NCBI RefSeq assembly: GCF_014205845.1
Contig: NZ_JACHCR010000005.1
Location: forward strand, 1-64,000
Direction: 5' to 3'
From: Mucilaginibacter cryoferens
Lineage (GTDB): Bacteria > Bacteroidota > Bacteroidia > Sphingobacteriales > Sphingobacteriaceae
Length of the DNA: 64,000 bases
Shown here: one piece after another, positions 33,029 through 41,539 of the stretch
Position numbering within the stretch: position 1 is the stretch's first letter
Layout of the letters: every line of letters starts with the position of its first letter
Position numbers and translations under genes: made by a program
The notes under the pieces: model-generated
The model's input: the letters and a program-made list of their open reading frames with translations, nothing else
What the model was told of the DNA's origin: nothing
Database searches by the model: none

Positions 33029-33166
33029 AGCCCCTCCTAAATCCTCCCCGATAGGGAGGACTTTTTTTGTTTTAAATATTTAGCACTCTCAGCCTCTCCA
33101 AATCTCCCCCTTCCGGGGAGACTTTTTCTTTTAAGCCCTCCCTTCCGGGGAGGGTTTGGGTGGGGC
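33029..33166. repeat. REPIN-like inverted doublet filling the murD/ftsW junction
   Basis: The outer ends are AGCCCC (33029-33034) and GGGGCT (33162-33167). Inner palindromes are TCCTCCC/GGGAGGA (33042-33060), TCTCCCC/GGGGAGA (33103-33121) and CCCTCCC/GGGAGGG (33136-33154). The first, read in reverse (CCTCCCTATCGGGGAGGATT), matches the third (CCTCCCTTCCGGGGAGGGTT). The element fills the whole gap: it touches the murD stop codon on one side and the ftsW start on the other. Confidence 0.8.
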
Positions 33167-34576
33167 TTACAATTCCTTCACCGCTGCTTTAAACTGGTCT
33201 CCCCTGTCTTCGTAGTTCTTAAACAGGTCGAAACTGGCGCAGGCTGGCGATAACAGTACAGTATCGCCTTTCTCGGCCAGGTGAAACGCCACCTGGGCAG
33301 CCTCCTGGGCCGAAAACGTATTTACTATCACGTGCACATCATCCTCAAAAGCATCATGAATGCGCTTGTTATCTTTACCCAAACAAACTATAGACTTTAC
33401 TTTGCTCTTCACCAGGTCTTTAAGCATACCATAGTCGTTCCCTTTGTCAACGCCGCCAAGTATAAGCACTACACCACCACTCATGCTCTCTAAAGCATAC
33501 CAGGTTGAGTTAACATTGGTAGCTTTGGAATCGTTGATGAAGCGGATGCCCGAGATATTGGCCACAAATTCAAGTCTGTGTTCTATGGCTTTAAAGTTGC
33601 CCATGCTCTCTTTGATCGTTCCCTCGCGCAACTCCAGCACTCTTGCTACAATACCAGATGCCATGGAGTTGTAAATGTTGTGCTTGCCCTGTAAGGCCAG
33701 TTCTTGAATTGACATTGTAAAATGTTCTTGTGTTGTGTTAATGACAATATTGTCGTTTTCGAGATATGCTCCCGGTTCAATCTTGGTTTCAATGGTAAAG
33801 GGTAATAGCTGCGCGTTAAACTTACGGTTGGCCATACCTTTAATAGTCTCAGGGTCGTCGGCACAGTAAATAAAGTAATCTGCCGCCGTTTGATTTTGCG
33901 CTACCCTAAATTTGGATGCCGCGTAATTTTCCAGCTTATAATCGTACCGGTCTAAATGGTCGGGTGTGATATTGAGCAATACCGCTATATCAACCTTAAA
34001 TTTAAACATATCATCGAGCATAAAACTGCTTAGCTCCAGCACGTACAGATCAAACTTTTCTGTAGCTACCTGGTAGGCAAAGCTTTTACCTATGTTGCCT
34101 GCCAGCCCTACATTTAAACCACCATTTTTCAAAATATGGTAGGTCAAGCTGCTGGTAGTAGTTTTACCATTAGAGCCGGTTATGCCGATGATCTTGGCAC
34201 TGCAATACCTGCCAGCAAACTCAATCTCTGATATTACCGAAATACCTTTCTCTTTCAGTTTTTTGATGATGGGTGCCTTATCCGGAATACCGGGACTCTT
34301 GATCACCTCCACCGCGTTAAGGATAAAATCCTCGGTATGTTGTTTTTCTTCGAAGCTGATATTCCAGTCTTCCAGTTGTTTCTTGTATTTATCCGCAATT
34401 GTCCCAAAATCTGATACAAACACATCATACCCCTGCTGCTGCGCCAGGTATGCCGCCCCAACACCACTTTCGCCGGCACCGAGAATGACAAGAGCCCCCC
34501 CCGCCCCCTGAAGGGGGTGCTTTTGATTGGGTATGTTGTTGTTCTCGTTCATTTCTATGTTTTTCTTTTCTTCCAA
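33167..34576 (-). CDS. murD: UDP-N-acetylmuramoylalanine--D-glutamate ligase, with repeat-derived N-terminus
   Basis: A 469-aa cytoplasmic ligase that adds D-Glu to UDP-MurNAc-L-Ala. The core starts at ALVILGAGESGVGAAYLA (28-45); the ATP loop is GSNGKTT (134-140) and FINDSKATNVNSTWYAL lies near residue 340. The first 27 residues precede the normal start of the fold; NQKHPLQGAGG (17-27) is encoded by a GC-rich palindrome and matches the MurG leader. ATG codons at positions 1 and 9 both lie before this insert, so it is translated either way. The stop codon is followed directly by the next repeat element. Confidence 0.97.
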   Translation of the reverse strand: MEEKKNIEMNENNNIPNQKHPLQGAGGALVILGAGESGVGAAYLAQQQGYDVFVSDFGTIADKYKKQLEDWNISFEEKQHTEDFILNAVEVIKSPGIPDKAPIIKKLKEKGISVISEIEFAGRYCSAKIIGITGSNGKTTTSSLTYHILKNGGLNVGLAGNIGKSFAYQVATEKFDLYVLELSSFMLDDMFKFKVDIAVLLNITPDHLDRYDYKLENYAASKFRVAQNQTAADYFIYCADDPETIKGMANRKFNAQLLPFTIETKIEPGAYLENDNIVINTTQEHFTMSIQELALQGKHNIYNSMASGIVARVLELREGTIKESMGNFKAIEHRLEFVANISGIRFINDSKATNVNSTWYALESMSGGVVLILGGVDKGNDYGMLKDLVKSKVKSIVCLGKDNKRIHDAFEDDVHVIVNTFSAQEAAQVAFHLAEKGDTVLLSPACASFDLFKNYEDRGDQFKAAVKEL

Positions 34577-34619
34577 ACTATATTTTTCACCTCCCCCTTT
34601 CAGGGGGCCGGGGGGCTTA
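34493..34619. repeat. REPIN-like inverted doublet at the mraY/murD junction
   Basis: Unit one (AGCCCCCCCCGCCCCCTGAA onward, 34493-34531) lies within the murD coding region. Unit two (CTCCCCCTTTCAGGGGGCCG onward, 34591-34619) is inverted relative to it and runs into the mraY stop codon. The murD start lies in the roughly 60-bp spacer. Confidence 0.75.
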
Positions 34620-35858
34620 CCTTAATTTCAAAGTTATTATCGTTATTATCGCCAGCAGTATCCCAATAATCCAAAACCGGGTTACGATCTTCGCCTCGTG
34701 GAAACCTTTCTTTTGATAATGGTGGTGTAGCGGAGCCATCAAAAACACGCGACGGCCTTCGCCAAATCTTTTCTTGGTGTACTTAAACCAACCCACCTGC
34801 ATAACAACCGATATATTTTCGATCACAAACACACCACACAATACCGGCAACATTAACTCCTTACGGATCATGATTGAAAATACAGCTATAATGCCGCCAA
34901 TGGCCAGGCTGCCTGTATCGCCCATAAATACCTGGGCCGGGTACGAGTTGTACCATAAAAAACCTACGCAAGCCCCCACAAAAGCACCGGCAAAAATCAC
35001 CAGCTCGCCCGAGTTAGGGATAAACATAATATTGAGGTAATCGGCTATCTCGATATTACCGGATACGAAAGCCAATATGGCAAGCGTGATTCCGATGATG
35101 GCCGATGTACCCGTCGCCAGTCCATCTATGCCATCGGTTATATTTGCCCCGTTGGATATAGCAGTGATGATAATGATGACAAAAAACAGGAACACCACCA
35201 ACGAATAGTACTCATAACCAGGGCCAATAAACTTTAATACCTTGCCGTAATCAAACTCGTTGTTTTTATAAAACGGCATAGTAGTTTTAGTAGAGTGCAC
35301 ATCCTGCGTATATACCGGCACATTCTTTTTCAAGTGAAAATCAACAGGAACGTCGGCCTTTACAGGTAGTTTCACTTCCTGCCTTATCACAATATTAGTA
35401 TTGAAATACATTGTCCAGCCAACTATCAGCGCCAGGCCAACCTGCCCCACAATCTTAAATCTGCCTGCCAGCCCTTCTTTATTCTTTTTAAATACTTTAA
35501 TGTAATCATCCAAAAAGCCAATAGCACCCAGCCAAACGGTGGTAATGATCATCAATATGATGTATATATTATCCAATTTTGCAAACAATAAAGTAGGCAC
35601 CAGAATACCCAACAGAATGATCAAACCGCCCATAGTAGGCGTACCCGATTTTTGCATCTGCCCTTCCAGCCCTAAATTTCTTACCGTTTCGCCCACCTGT
35701 TTAAAACGCAGGTAGTCTATCAACCTACGACCGTAAACCGTTGTAACCAACAGCGACGTTATTACAGCCATAGCCGTACGGAACGTGATGTACTGAAATA
35801 CTCCCAATCCCGGTATGCTGTAATTTTTATTCAGATAAGTAAACAAATAGTATAACAT
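34617..35858 (-). CDS. mraY: Phospho-MurNAc-pentapeptide transferase
   Basis: A 413-aa polytopic inner-membrane enzyme that moves phospho-MurNAc-pentapeptide to undecaprenyl phosphate, making lipid I. Catalytic landmarks are [15 protein letters not shown] near 115 with the DD pair, the [12 protein letters not shown] block near 240 and [14 protein letters not shown] near 310, plus the HHHYQKKG loop near 377. It is about 50 residues longer than E. coli MraY because of a periplasmic insert (about 165-215, [16 protein letters not shown]...[18 protein letters not shown]), common in this phylum. Its TAA stop lies in the repeat unit that follows. Confidence 0.96.
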   Translation of the reverse strand: MLYYLFTYLNKNYSIPGLGVFQYITFRTAMAVITSLLVTTVYGRRLIDYLRFKQVGETVRNLGLEGQMQKSGTPTMGGLIILLGILVPTLLFAKLDNIYIILMIITTVWLGAIGFLDDYIKVFKKNKEGLAGRFKIVGQVGLALIVGWTMYFNTNIVIRQEVKLPVKADVPVDFHLKKNVPVYTQDVHSTKTTMPFYKNNEFDYGKVLKFIGPGYEYYSLVVFLFFVIIIITAISNGANITDGIDGLATGTSAIIGITLAILAFVSGNIEIADYLNIMFIPNSGELVIFAGAFVGACVGFLWYNSYPAQVFMGDTGSLAIGGIIAVFSIMIRKELMLPVLCGVFVIENISVVMQVGWFKYTKKRFGEGRRVFLMAPLHHHYQKKGFHEAKIVTRFWIIGILLAIITIITLKLR

Positions 35859-36033
35859 GCTCTCTTTTGATTACATCGTTTTTTTTATATTGACCTCACC
35901 CATTAGAGTGATCTCATTGATTTTGCTAATTCATTTGTCTGAACCGCGATTTATAGGATTATGGGATTACCAGATCCCTGTCGCTGTTCGAGACTTCATT
36001 TTCAAATTTTCAAATCCTCAAATTTTCAAATTC
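35859..36033. repeat. AT-rich degenerate repeats in the murE/mraY gap
   Basis: The 175-bp gap ends in TTTTCAAATTTTCAAATCCT and CAAATTTTCAAATTCC (35998-36033), the same family as at 20313-20393. The middle holds TGAACCGCGATTTATAGGATT. This is the only dcw junction of more than 130 bp apart from the murD/ftsW gap. Confidence 0.5.
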
Positions 36034-37494
36034 CTAAACCATCAACTTAAACTGCTCTTCTAATTCTTCCATATCGTCAAAGTGATTCTTCACTCCGTTT
36101 ATATCCTGATACTTCTCGTGCCCCTTACCTGCTATCAGAATAATATCTCCCGGGTTTGCCAGCATACAGGCTGTTTTAATGGCCTCTCTTCTATCCACAA
36201 TACTTACCGTGTGGCGTTTAAAAGCCGGGTCGACACCTTCAATCATTTCTTTGATAATCTGGGCCGGATCTTCCGAGCGTGGATTGTCTGAGGTGAGGAT
36301 AACTTTATCGCTCCACTCACTGGCAACACGGGCCATAATGGGGCGCTTGGTTGTATCTCTGTCGCCACCACAGCCTATCACGGTTATTACTTTTTCGTTG
36401 CCTTTACGAATGTCGTGAATGGTGCTCAGCACATTTTGCACTGCATCCGGCGTGTGAGCATAGTCAACTATACCAATCACCTTGTTGGGAGCAACTATAT
36501 ATTCAAACCTGCCTTCGGCACCGGTTAGCTTGCTTAAGCTGGTTAACACTTTGGCTTTATCTTGTTCTAAAAGCATAGCTGTAGCATAAACAGCCAGCAG
36601 GTTGTAGGCGTTAAATGTGCCTACCATTTTAAACCACACTTCTTCGCTATCAATATGTAACAACAAGCCGCCAAACTGATTTTCTAAAATACGGGCCTTA
36701 TAATCGGCCATACTTTTTAGTCCGTAGGTTTTGCGGTGCGCCTGCGAATTTTGCAGCATGATATTACCATTCTTATCGTCGCTGTTGGTTAAGGCGAAAG
36801 CGCTTTTAGGCAGTCCGTCAAAAAAAGCTTTCTTAGCTTTTAAATAGCTATCGAAGGTTTTATGATAATCCAAGTGATCGTGCGTTAAGTTGGTAAATAC
36901 CCCGCCCGAAAAACTCAGGTTGTTTACCCTATGCTGTGCAACCGCGTGCGAGCTTACTTCCATAAAGCAATAATCGCACCCCTGCGCAACCATTTCTTCC
37001 AGCAAACGGTTAAGTTCGATAGGATCTGGCGTGGTATGGGTTGATGGAATTATCTGGCCGTTTATTTGGTTTTCTACCGTTGATAGCAAACCGCATTTAT
37101 AACCCAGATCGCGAAACAACTGGTATAATAATGTAGCAACAGTGGTTTTACCATTTGTACCCGTAACGCCAACCAGTTTTAACTGTGCCGATGGATTATC
37201 ATAAAAATTGGCTGCCACCAGGCTTAATGCCTTACTGGAATCTGCAACCATTAAAAAATCAACTTCACCTGCGGTATGGGCCGGTAAATCCTCGCAAATA
37301 ACGGCGATAGCGCCCTTTTTAATAGCCTGATCAATATAATCGTGACCATCAACCTGGGTACCCTTCACAGCAACAAACATCGACCCCGGAATTACCTGCC
37401 TCGAATCGAAGGCGATAGAAGTAATCTCCACGTCGGCACTGCCCTGTAGTTCTGTAAAGGCCAGTCCATCTATTAAATCACTTAAATACCTCAT
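36034..37494 (-). CDS. murE: UDP-MurNAc-tripeptide ligase, meso-DAP type
   Basis: A 486-aa cytoplasmic ligase that adds the third amino acid of the stem peptide. The ATP loop is GTNGKTT (112-118). The motif DNPR at 403-406 (TSDNPRSEDP) is the one that selects meso-diaminopimelate rather than lysine, so the cell should have mDAP peptidoglycan. Length is normal. Its start overlaps the end of the PBP gene by 4 bp (ATGA type). No murF follows, unlike in many dcw clusters. Confidence 0.97.
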   Translation of the reverse strand: MRYLSDLIDGLAFTELQGSADVEITSIAFDSRQVIPGSMFVAVKGTQVDGHDYIDQAIKKGAIAVICEDLPAHTAGEVDFLMVADSSKALSLVAANFYDNPSAQLKLVGVTGTNGKTTVATLLYQLFRDLGYKCGLLSTVENQINGQIIPSTHTTPDPIELNRLLEEMVAQGCDYCFMEVSSHAVAQHRVNNLSFSGGVFTNLTHDHLDYHKTFDSYLKAKKAFFDGLPKSAFALTNSDDKNGNIMLQNSQAHRKTYGLKSMADYKARILENQFGGLLLHIDSEEVWFKMVGTFNAYNLLAVYATAMLLEQDKAKVLTSLSKLTGAEGRFEYIVAPNKVIGIVDYAHTPDAVQNVLSTIHDIRKGNEKVITVIGCGGDRDTTKRPIMARVASEWSDKVILTSDNPRSEDPAQIIKEMIEGVDPAFKRHTVSIVDRREAIKTACMLANPGDIILIAGKGHEKYQDINGVKNHFDDMEELEEQFKLMV

Positions 37495-39599
37495 TGCAGT
37501 TCTATTGTTATGCGTGATCCCTTTGGTATTAAGCTGCCACCGGTAACAGATTGTGTGTTTACCGTGCCGCTGCCCCTTACCGTTACTTTATAACCTGCAT
37601 TGCCCAAAACATACAGGGCATCGCTTAGGCCCATTCCGGTAACTGCCGGAACGGTACCTTCTTTATATCTGGTATCTTCAAACGGAATGCCATTACTGGT
37701 ATCAACACCACTGCCCGTTACAGATGCATACAGTGGCTTTACACCCAATTTGTTGTATACGTGTTTTAATGCCTTTAAATTACCCTGCTTTACTTTTGGC
37801 ATACCTGTATTACCTACCAGACTTACGGGTGCCGGCTGATTTATTTCCATATCATTGGCATAAACCTTATCGGCAACCTCCCTAAATATAGGGCCAGCTA
37901 CTTTAGCAGCCAGGTACGATCCTCTTGTTGGGTTATTAACCACCACTATCATCGAATACTTAGGATGATCGGCAGGGAAATAACCGCAAAATGAAGCCTG
38001 GTATTTTTTCACTTTATAACCTTTTGTTCCATCGGCCACCTGCGCGGTGCCTGTTTTACCGGCTACGGTATAACGTGGGTTTTTAATTACGCGCTTACAG
38101 TTGCCCTCTTGCACAACGCCTTCCAACATGCTTCTTACTTTACCAAGCGTAGCATCAGAACATACCTTCTCGTTTATTACCCGGGCATTAAACTGCTCAA
38201 TGGTGCTGCCCATTCTCCTTATTTCGCGTACAAAAATTGGCGCTATCATTTTACCGTTGTTGGCTACCGAATTATAGAAGGCCAGCATTTGCAATGGGGT
38301 AAGGTTCATTTCGTAACCGTAAGCCATTTCGGGTAGGGTGTAATATTTATTCCAGCTACGGTTAGACGGATTTTTTATTACCGGCCGGCCTTCGCCAGGT
38401 ATCTGTAACTCCAACTTATCATTTAAGTGATAGCTGTACAGCTTATTGATAAACTGCCATGGGTTATCTTTATAGTTACCATAAACCAGCTTTGCAGCGG
38501 CTACGTTTGACGACTCTTCAAAAGCTTTTTTAACGGTCATCTCGTAGTTGTCATGCTCTGTATCGGTAATGGTTGGCCCTTTCGGAAACTTATATTTACC
38601 ACCCTCGGCATTTACTATAGTATTGGTATCCAGTTTATGCTGATCGAGCATCGTCATATACGAAACCAGCTTAAATGTAGAACCAGGATCTATAGCGTTG
38701 CTGATAGCGTAATTTAAGCTCTCTTTATAAGTACCATCTTTTGAACGGGTAAAGTTGGATATAGCACGCACCTCGCCGGTGGCTACTTCCATCAATACCA
38801 CGCAACCATGATCGGCCGCGCTGGAATCCAGCTGCCTTAACAGGGCCGCCTGGGCTATCTCCTGGTAGTTTACATTGATGGTAGAGATAATATCTGCGCC
38901 ATCTTTTGCCGCTATCTCATCCTCATCATTATTTACGGGCATCCATGTACCGCCGGGAATACGCTGCATCAAACGCCTGCCGTTTTCGCCGTTGATGTAT
39001 GACGAGTAGGCTCCTTCTAACCCAACCGGGTTTTTAATATTCTCATTCTTATATCCTATAGTTCGGGCAGCCAAGGCATGAAAAGGCAGTATGCGTTTAT
39101 TTTGCTGTAAAACAATGAGGCAATTTTTAGTCTTGCGGCTTTTAAAGATCGGGAACTCCCGGATTTTTTTCAGTTCCTGGTAAGTTACCCTGCGGTGTAA
39201 AAGCTGGTAACGCGAACCATCTTTACGGGCATCGCGAAACACCCTCGCATATTCGCGCGGGGTTCTGTCGCCATATAACTGCGACATATTGTTAGCCAAC
39301 ACATCAACATTATCGTTAAAAACACTATCAATAGCCAGGCCCGCGCCTATCATATCCATGTGCAGTTCATACTCGGGTACTGATGTTGCCAGCAGGCTGC
39401 CATCTACCGAAAATATATTACCGCGCGCCGCTTCTACATCCCTAAACTGGGCCGCCATGTTTACGGCCTTTGCCCGCCACTTTGCCCCCTGTACAAACTG
39501 TACCCGACAAAGCTGTACCACCACCGCTAATGAAAAAAACACAACCAACCCAAAGGCAATATACACCCTGAGTAATATGTTAGTTCTAATTTTCATCAC
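37491..39599 (-). CDS. ftsI: Division-specific penicillin-binding protein (FtsI/PBP3 type) with PASTA domain
   Basis: A 702-aa class B transpeptidase that cross-links septal peptidoglycan with FtsW. One N-terminal membrane segment (about 9-30) precedes the pedestal domain (about 45-210) and the transpeptidase domain (about 235-575). The active-site motifs are Ser307-x-x-Lys310 (STFK), Ser363-Ser-Asn365 and Lys515-Thr-Gly517. A single PASTA domain (about 643-702, TVPAVTGMGLSDALYVLGNAGYKV) closes the protein; E. coli FtsI has none, but it is common in Bacteroidota and Firmicutes. It overlaps the ftsL-like gene by 14 bp. Confidence 0.95.
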   Translation of the reverse strand: MMKIRTNILLRVYIAFGLVVFFSLAVVVQLCRVQFVQGAKWRAKAVNMAAQFRDVEAARGNIFSVDGSLLATSVPEYELHMDMIGAGLAIDSVFNDNVDVLANNMSQLYGDRTPREYARVFRDARKDGSRYQLLHRRVTYQELKKIREFPIFKSRKTKNCLIVLQQNKRILPFHALAARTIGYKNENIKNPVGLEGAYSSYINGENGRRLMQRIPGGTWMPVNNDEDEIAAKDGADIISTINVNYQEIAQAALLRQLDSSAADHGCVVLMEVATGEVRAISNFTRSKDGTYKESLNYAISNAIDPGSTFKLVSYMTMLDQHKLDTNTIVNAEGGKYKFPKGPTITDTEHDNYEMTVKKAFEESSNVAAAKLVYGNYKDNPWQFINKLYSYHLNDKLELQIPGEGRPVIKNPSNRSWNKYYTLPEMAYGYEMNLTPLQMLAFYNSVANNGKMIAPIFVREIRRMGSTIEQFNARVINEKVCSDATLGKVRSMLEGVVQEGNCKRVIKNPRYTVAGKTGTAQVADGTKGYKVKKYQASFCGYFPADHPKYSMIVVVNNPTRGSYLAAKVAGPIFREVADKVYANDMEINQPAPVSLVGNTGMPKVKQGNLKALKHVYNKLGVKPLYASVTGSGVDTSNGIPFEDTRYKEGTVPAVTGMGLSDALYVLGNAGYKVTVRGSGTVNTQSVTGGSLIPKGSRITIELQ

Positions 39600-39999
39600 T
39601 ATCCTCCTTCACCGTTATCTTTTTTGGTGGCTCTACACTTTGCCTTACCCCAAGGGTATCGGCACGTTTGGCCACTTCAATTAATGTACTTTTAAAAGCC
39701 ATATCGGCTTTGGTTGTTTTAAAATCCCAACCACGTTCTTTTACTTCCTTCGTCAGGTCGTCAATATCACGGATAGTTTTTTCGGCAAGGTGCATGTTGC
39801 CAATGTATACCATACCCAAAAAAGCAATAAACAGCACAAAAGGTAAGGCACTGGTAGCCTTCTCACTTGTGATAAAGCGTTTGGTGAAAAATTGAGTAAA
39901 AAAGTTATCGGGGATCTCCCTTCTGGGTTTCTCCTCAACAATAAGCTCTTCTGCCTCTTCTTCCTCTTCCTGAATTTCTGTACGTAGACGATTGGTCAT
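39586..39999 (-). CDS. ftsL: FtsL-like division protein
   Basis: A 137-aa bitopic membrane protein placed between rsmH and the PBP gene, where ftsL lies in other dcw clusters. An acidic cytoplasmic head (EEEEEAEELIVEEKPRRE) is followed by one membrane segment (about 50-68, ATSALPFVLFIAFLGMVYIG) and a short periplasmic coiled coil (about 72-115). Sequence identity to E. coli FtsL cannot be claimed; the call rests on position, topology and size. It overlaps the upstream rsmH stop and the downstream PBP start. Confidence 0.8.
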   Translation of the reverse strand: MTNRLRTEIQEEEEEAEELIVEEKPRREIPDNFFTQFFTKRFITSEKATSALPFVLFIAFLGMVYIGNMHLAEKTIRDIDDLTKEVKERGWDFKTTKADMAFKSTLIEVAKRADTLGVRQSVEPPKKITVKEDSDEN

Positions 40000-40898
40000 A
40001 GTTTTACAGCTATCCTTAATTTAGCGCTCCGTGCCCTGTTATTATTACTTATCTCATCTGCCGATGCTGTGATAGCCCCACGACTTACAGCATCAAGCGG
40101 TTTTTTATTATTTCCGTATAAATCCTTCTCTACCTCGCCACTAAACTTGCCTTTGGCGATGAAGTTTTTCACCAACCTGTCTTCCAGCGAGTGGTAACTC
40201 ATAATTACCAACCGGCCGCCTACAGCCAATACCTCGGCGCTTTGAACCAAAAATTCTTTCAGCGCCTCCAGCTCCTGGTTTACCTCTATGCGTAGGGCCT
40301 GAAAAACCTGGGCCAGGTATTTATTTTCTTTCCCTTTGGGTATACGGTTAACTATGGCGTTCTTCAAATCGGCTATGGTTACTATCGGGGCATTAAGCCT
40401 CGCAGTAACAATAGTTTCGGCCAATGATTTGGCATTCTGTATTTCGCCGTAAATACCAAAAATACGGTGCAGCTCAGCACCGGTATAGTTGTTTACCACA
40501 TCCCTGGCAGTAAGATCGCCCAACTGGTTCATGCGCATATCCAGCTCGGCATCAAAGCGGATAGAAAAACCCCTCTCGGCCTGGTCAAACTGATACGATG
40601 ATACACCCAGATCGGCCAGGATACCATCCACCGGGATAGCCCCATGCAAACGGGTAAAGTTTTTTAAGTACCTAAAATTCTGATCTATAAAAACAAAGCG
40701 TTCATCATCAATTACATTTTGCTGCGCATCGGCATCCTGGTCAAAAGCCAATAGTTGCCCATGGGGGCCTAAATGCTTCATAATCTCCCGCGAATGCCCG
40801 CCGCCACCAAAAGTTACGTCCACGTAAGTGCCATCCTTTTTAATGGCAAGGCCTTCAATACATTCGGCTAACATTACCGGGTTATGGTACTCACTCAT
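39996..40898 (-). CDS. rsmH: 16S rRNA (cytosine-N4-)-methyltransferase RsmH
   Basis: A 300-aa SAM-dependent enzyme that methylates N4 of C1402 in 16S rRNA. The N-terminal HNPVMLAECIEGL and SAM-binding VDVTFGGGGHSREIMKHL (about 27-44) match the family; DGILADLGVSSYQFDQAERGFS (about 90-111) and the C-terminal SYHSLEDRLVKNF (about 234-246) are also diagnostic. Length is normal. It overlaps mraZ by 8 bp and ftsL by 4 bp. Confidence 0.97.
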   Translation of the reverse strand: MSEYHNPVMLAECIEGLAIKKDGTYVDVTFGGGGHSREIMKHLGPHGQLLAFDQDADAQQNVIDDERFVFIDQNFRYLKNFTRLHGAIPVDGILADLGVSSYQFDQAERGFSIRFDAELDMRMNQLGDLTARDVVNNYTGAELHRIFGIYGEIQNAKSLAETIVTARLNAPIVTIADLKNAIVNRIPKGKENKYLAQVFQALRIEVNQELEALKEFLVQSAEVLAVGGRLVIMSYHSLEDRLVKNFIAKGKFSGEVEKDLYGNNKKPLDAVSRGAITASADEISNNNRARSAKLRIAVKL

Positions 40899-41355
40899 CT
40901 ATCCTCCTTGCTTTACTACCCATTACTGCTTCGGCCAACTCGGCAAAATTATCAGGCTCGTTATTTATCATCTCGGTATGGGCAGCCTTATCCCAAACCT
41001 CAATTTTGTTTAATACACAGGTTAAAACCACATCGTTGCCAATGCCGGCAAAATCAAGCAAACCCTTTGGCAAAAGCACCCTGCCGGCCGAATCTGGCAT
41101 TAAAGCTGTTGCTCCGCCGGTGAAGTAGCGAATAAAACGCAGGTTTTGTCTGTCGTATTCGTTAAGTTTGCTTAGTTCGTCCAGTCTCTTGTCCCATTCG
41201 GATTTAGTGTAAATAACCAGATACTTCTCCAGGCCGCGATTGATCATAAGGCCCTCTCCGTCAGCTTCAGGAAGCTGCTTTTTGAGGCCCGCAGGGATCA
41301 TCATCCGCCCTTTGGCATCCAGTTTACATTCAAATTCTCCGGTTAAATGCGGCAT
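40891..41355 (-). CDS. mraZ: Transcriptional regulator MraZ
   Basis: A 154-aa AbrB-fold DNA-binding protein, first gene of the dcw operon and its known repressor in E. coli. The tandem repeats are visible: HLTGEFECKLDAKGRMMIPAGLKKQL (about 3-28) and FFTGGATALMPDSAGRVLLPKGLLDFAG in the second half, both with the D-x-x-GR-P core. The ATG at 41355 is preferred over an upstream in-frame codon at 41415, because it places the first strand at residue 3 as in other MraZ proteins and keeps the operator repeats outside the gene. Confidence 0.95.
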   Translation of the reverse strand: MPHLTGEFECKLDAKGRMMIPAGLKKQLPEADGEGLMINRGLEKYLVIYTKSEWDKRLDELSKLNEYDRQNLRFIRYFTGGATALMPDSAGRVLLPKGLLDFAGIGNDVVLTCVLNKIEVWDKAAHTEMINNEPDNFAELAEAVMGSKARRIDE

Positions 41356-41400
41356 TACAGAGGTATGGCTTAATTTAATAGGTAAAAGTAATTTTCTTTT

Positions 41401-41425
41401 ACCACAATTTACCACTTTCTACCAC
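41401..41425 (-). promoter_or_regulatory. Probable MraZ operator: three GTGGT repeats at 10-bp spacing
   Basis: On the plus strand ACCAC begins at 41401, 41411 and 41421; on the minus strand this is GTGGT three times with a 10-bp period. MraZ is known to bind short G-rich direct repeats (TGGGA or GTGG-like) at 10-bp spacing upstream of its own gene. The repeats end 46 bp before the mraZ start. Confidence 0.75.
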
Positions 41426-41451
41426 CAAAAAGTTTTCAACATTTTTGGTGG
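41422..41451. promoter_or_regulatory. Inverted repeat overlapping the MraZ operator
   Basis: CCACCAAAAA (41422-41431) is mirrored exactly by TTTTTGGTGG (41442-41451) across 10 bases. It shares its first arm with the third operator repeat and could be a second binding site or an mRNA leader hairpin. Confidence 0.5.
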
Positions 41452-41539
41452 GTTTTGACGCTATAGCTATAAATGCAAAAAGCCGGCGAGAGCCGGGTTC
41501 TTAATCAGGATAAGGGGTGTTTTCTCTCCGTTATTTGTA

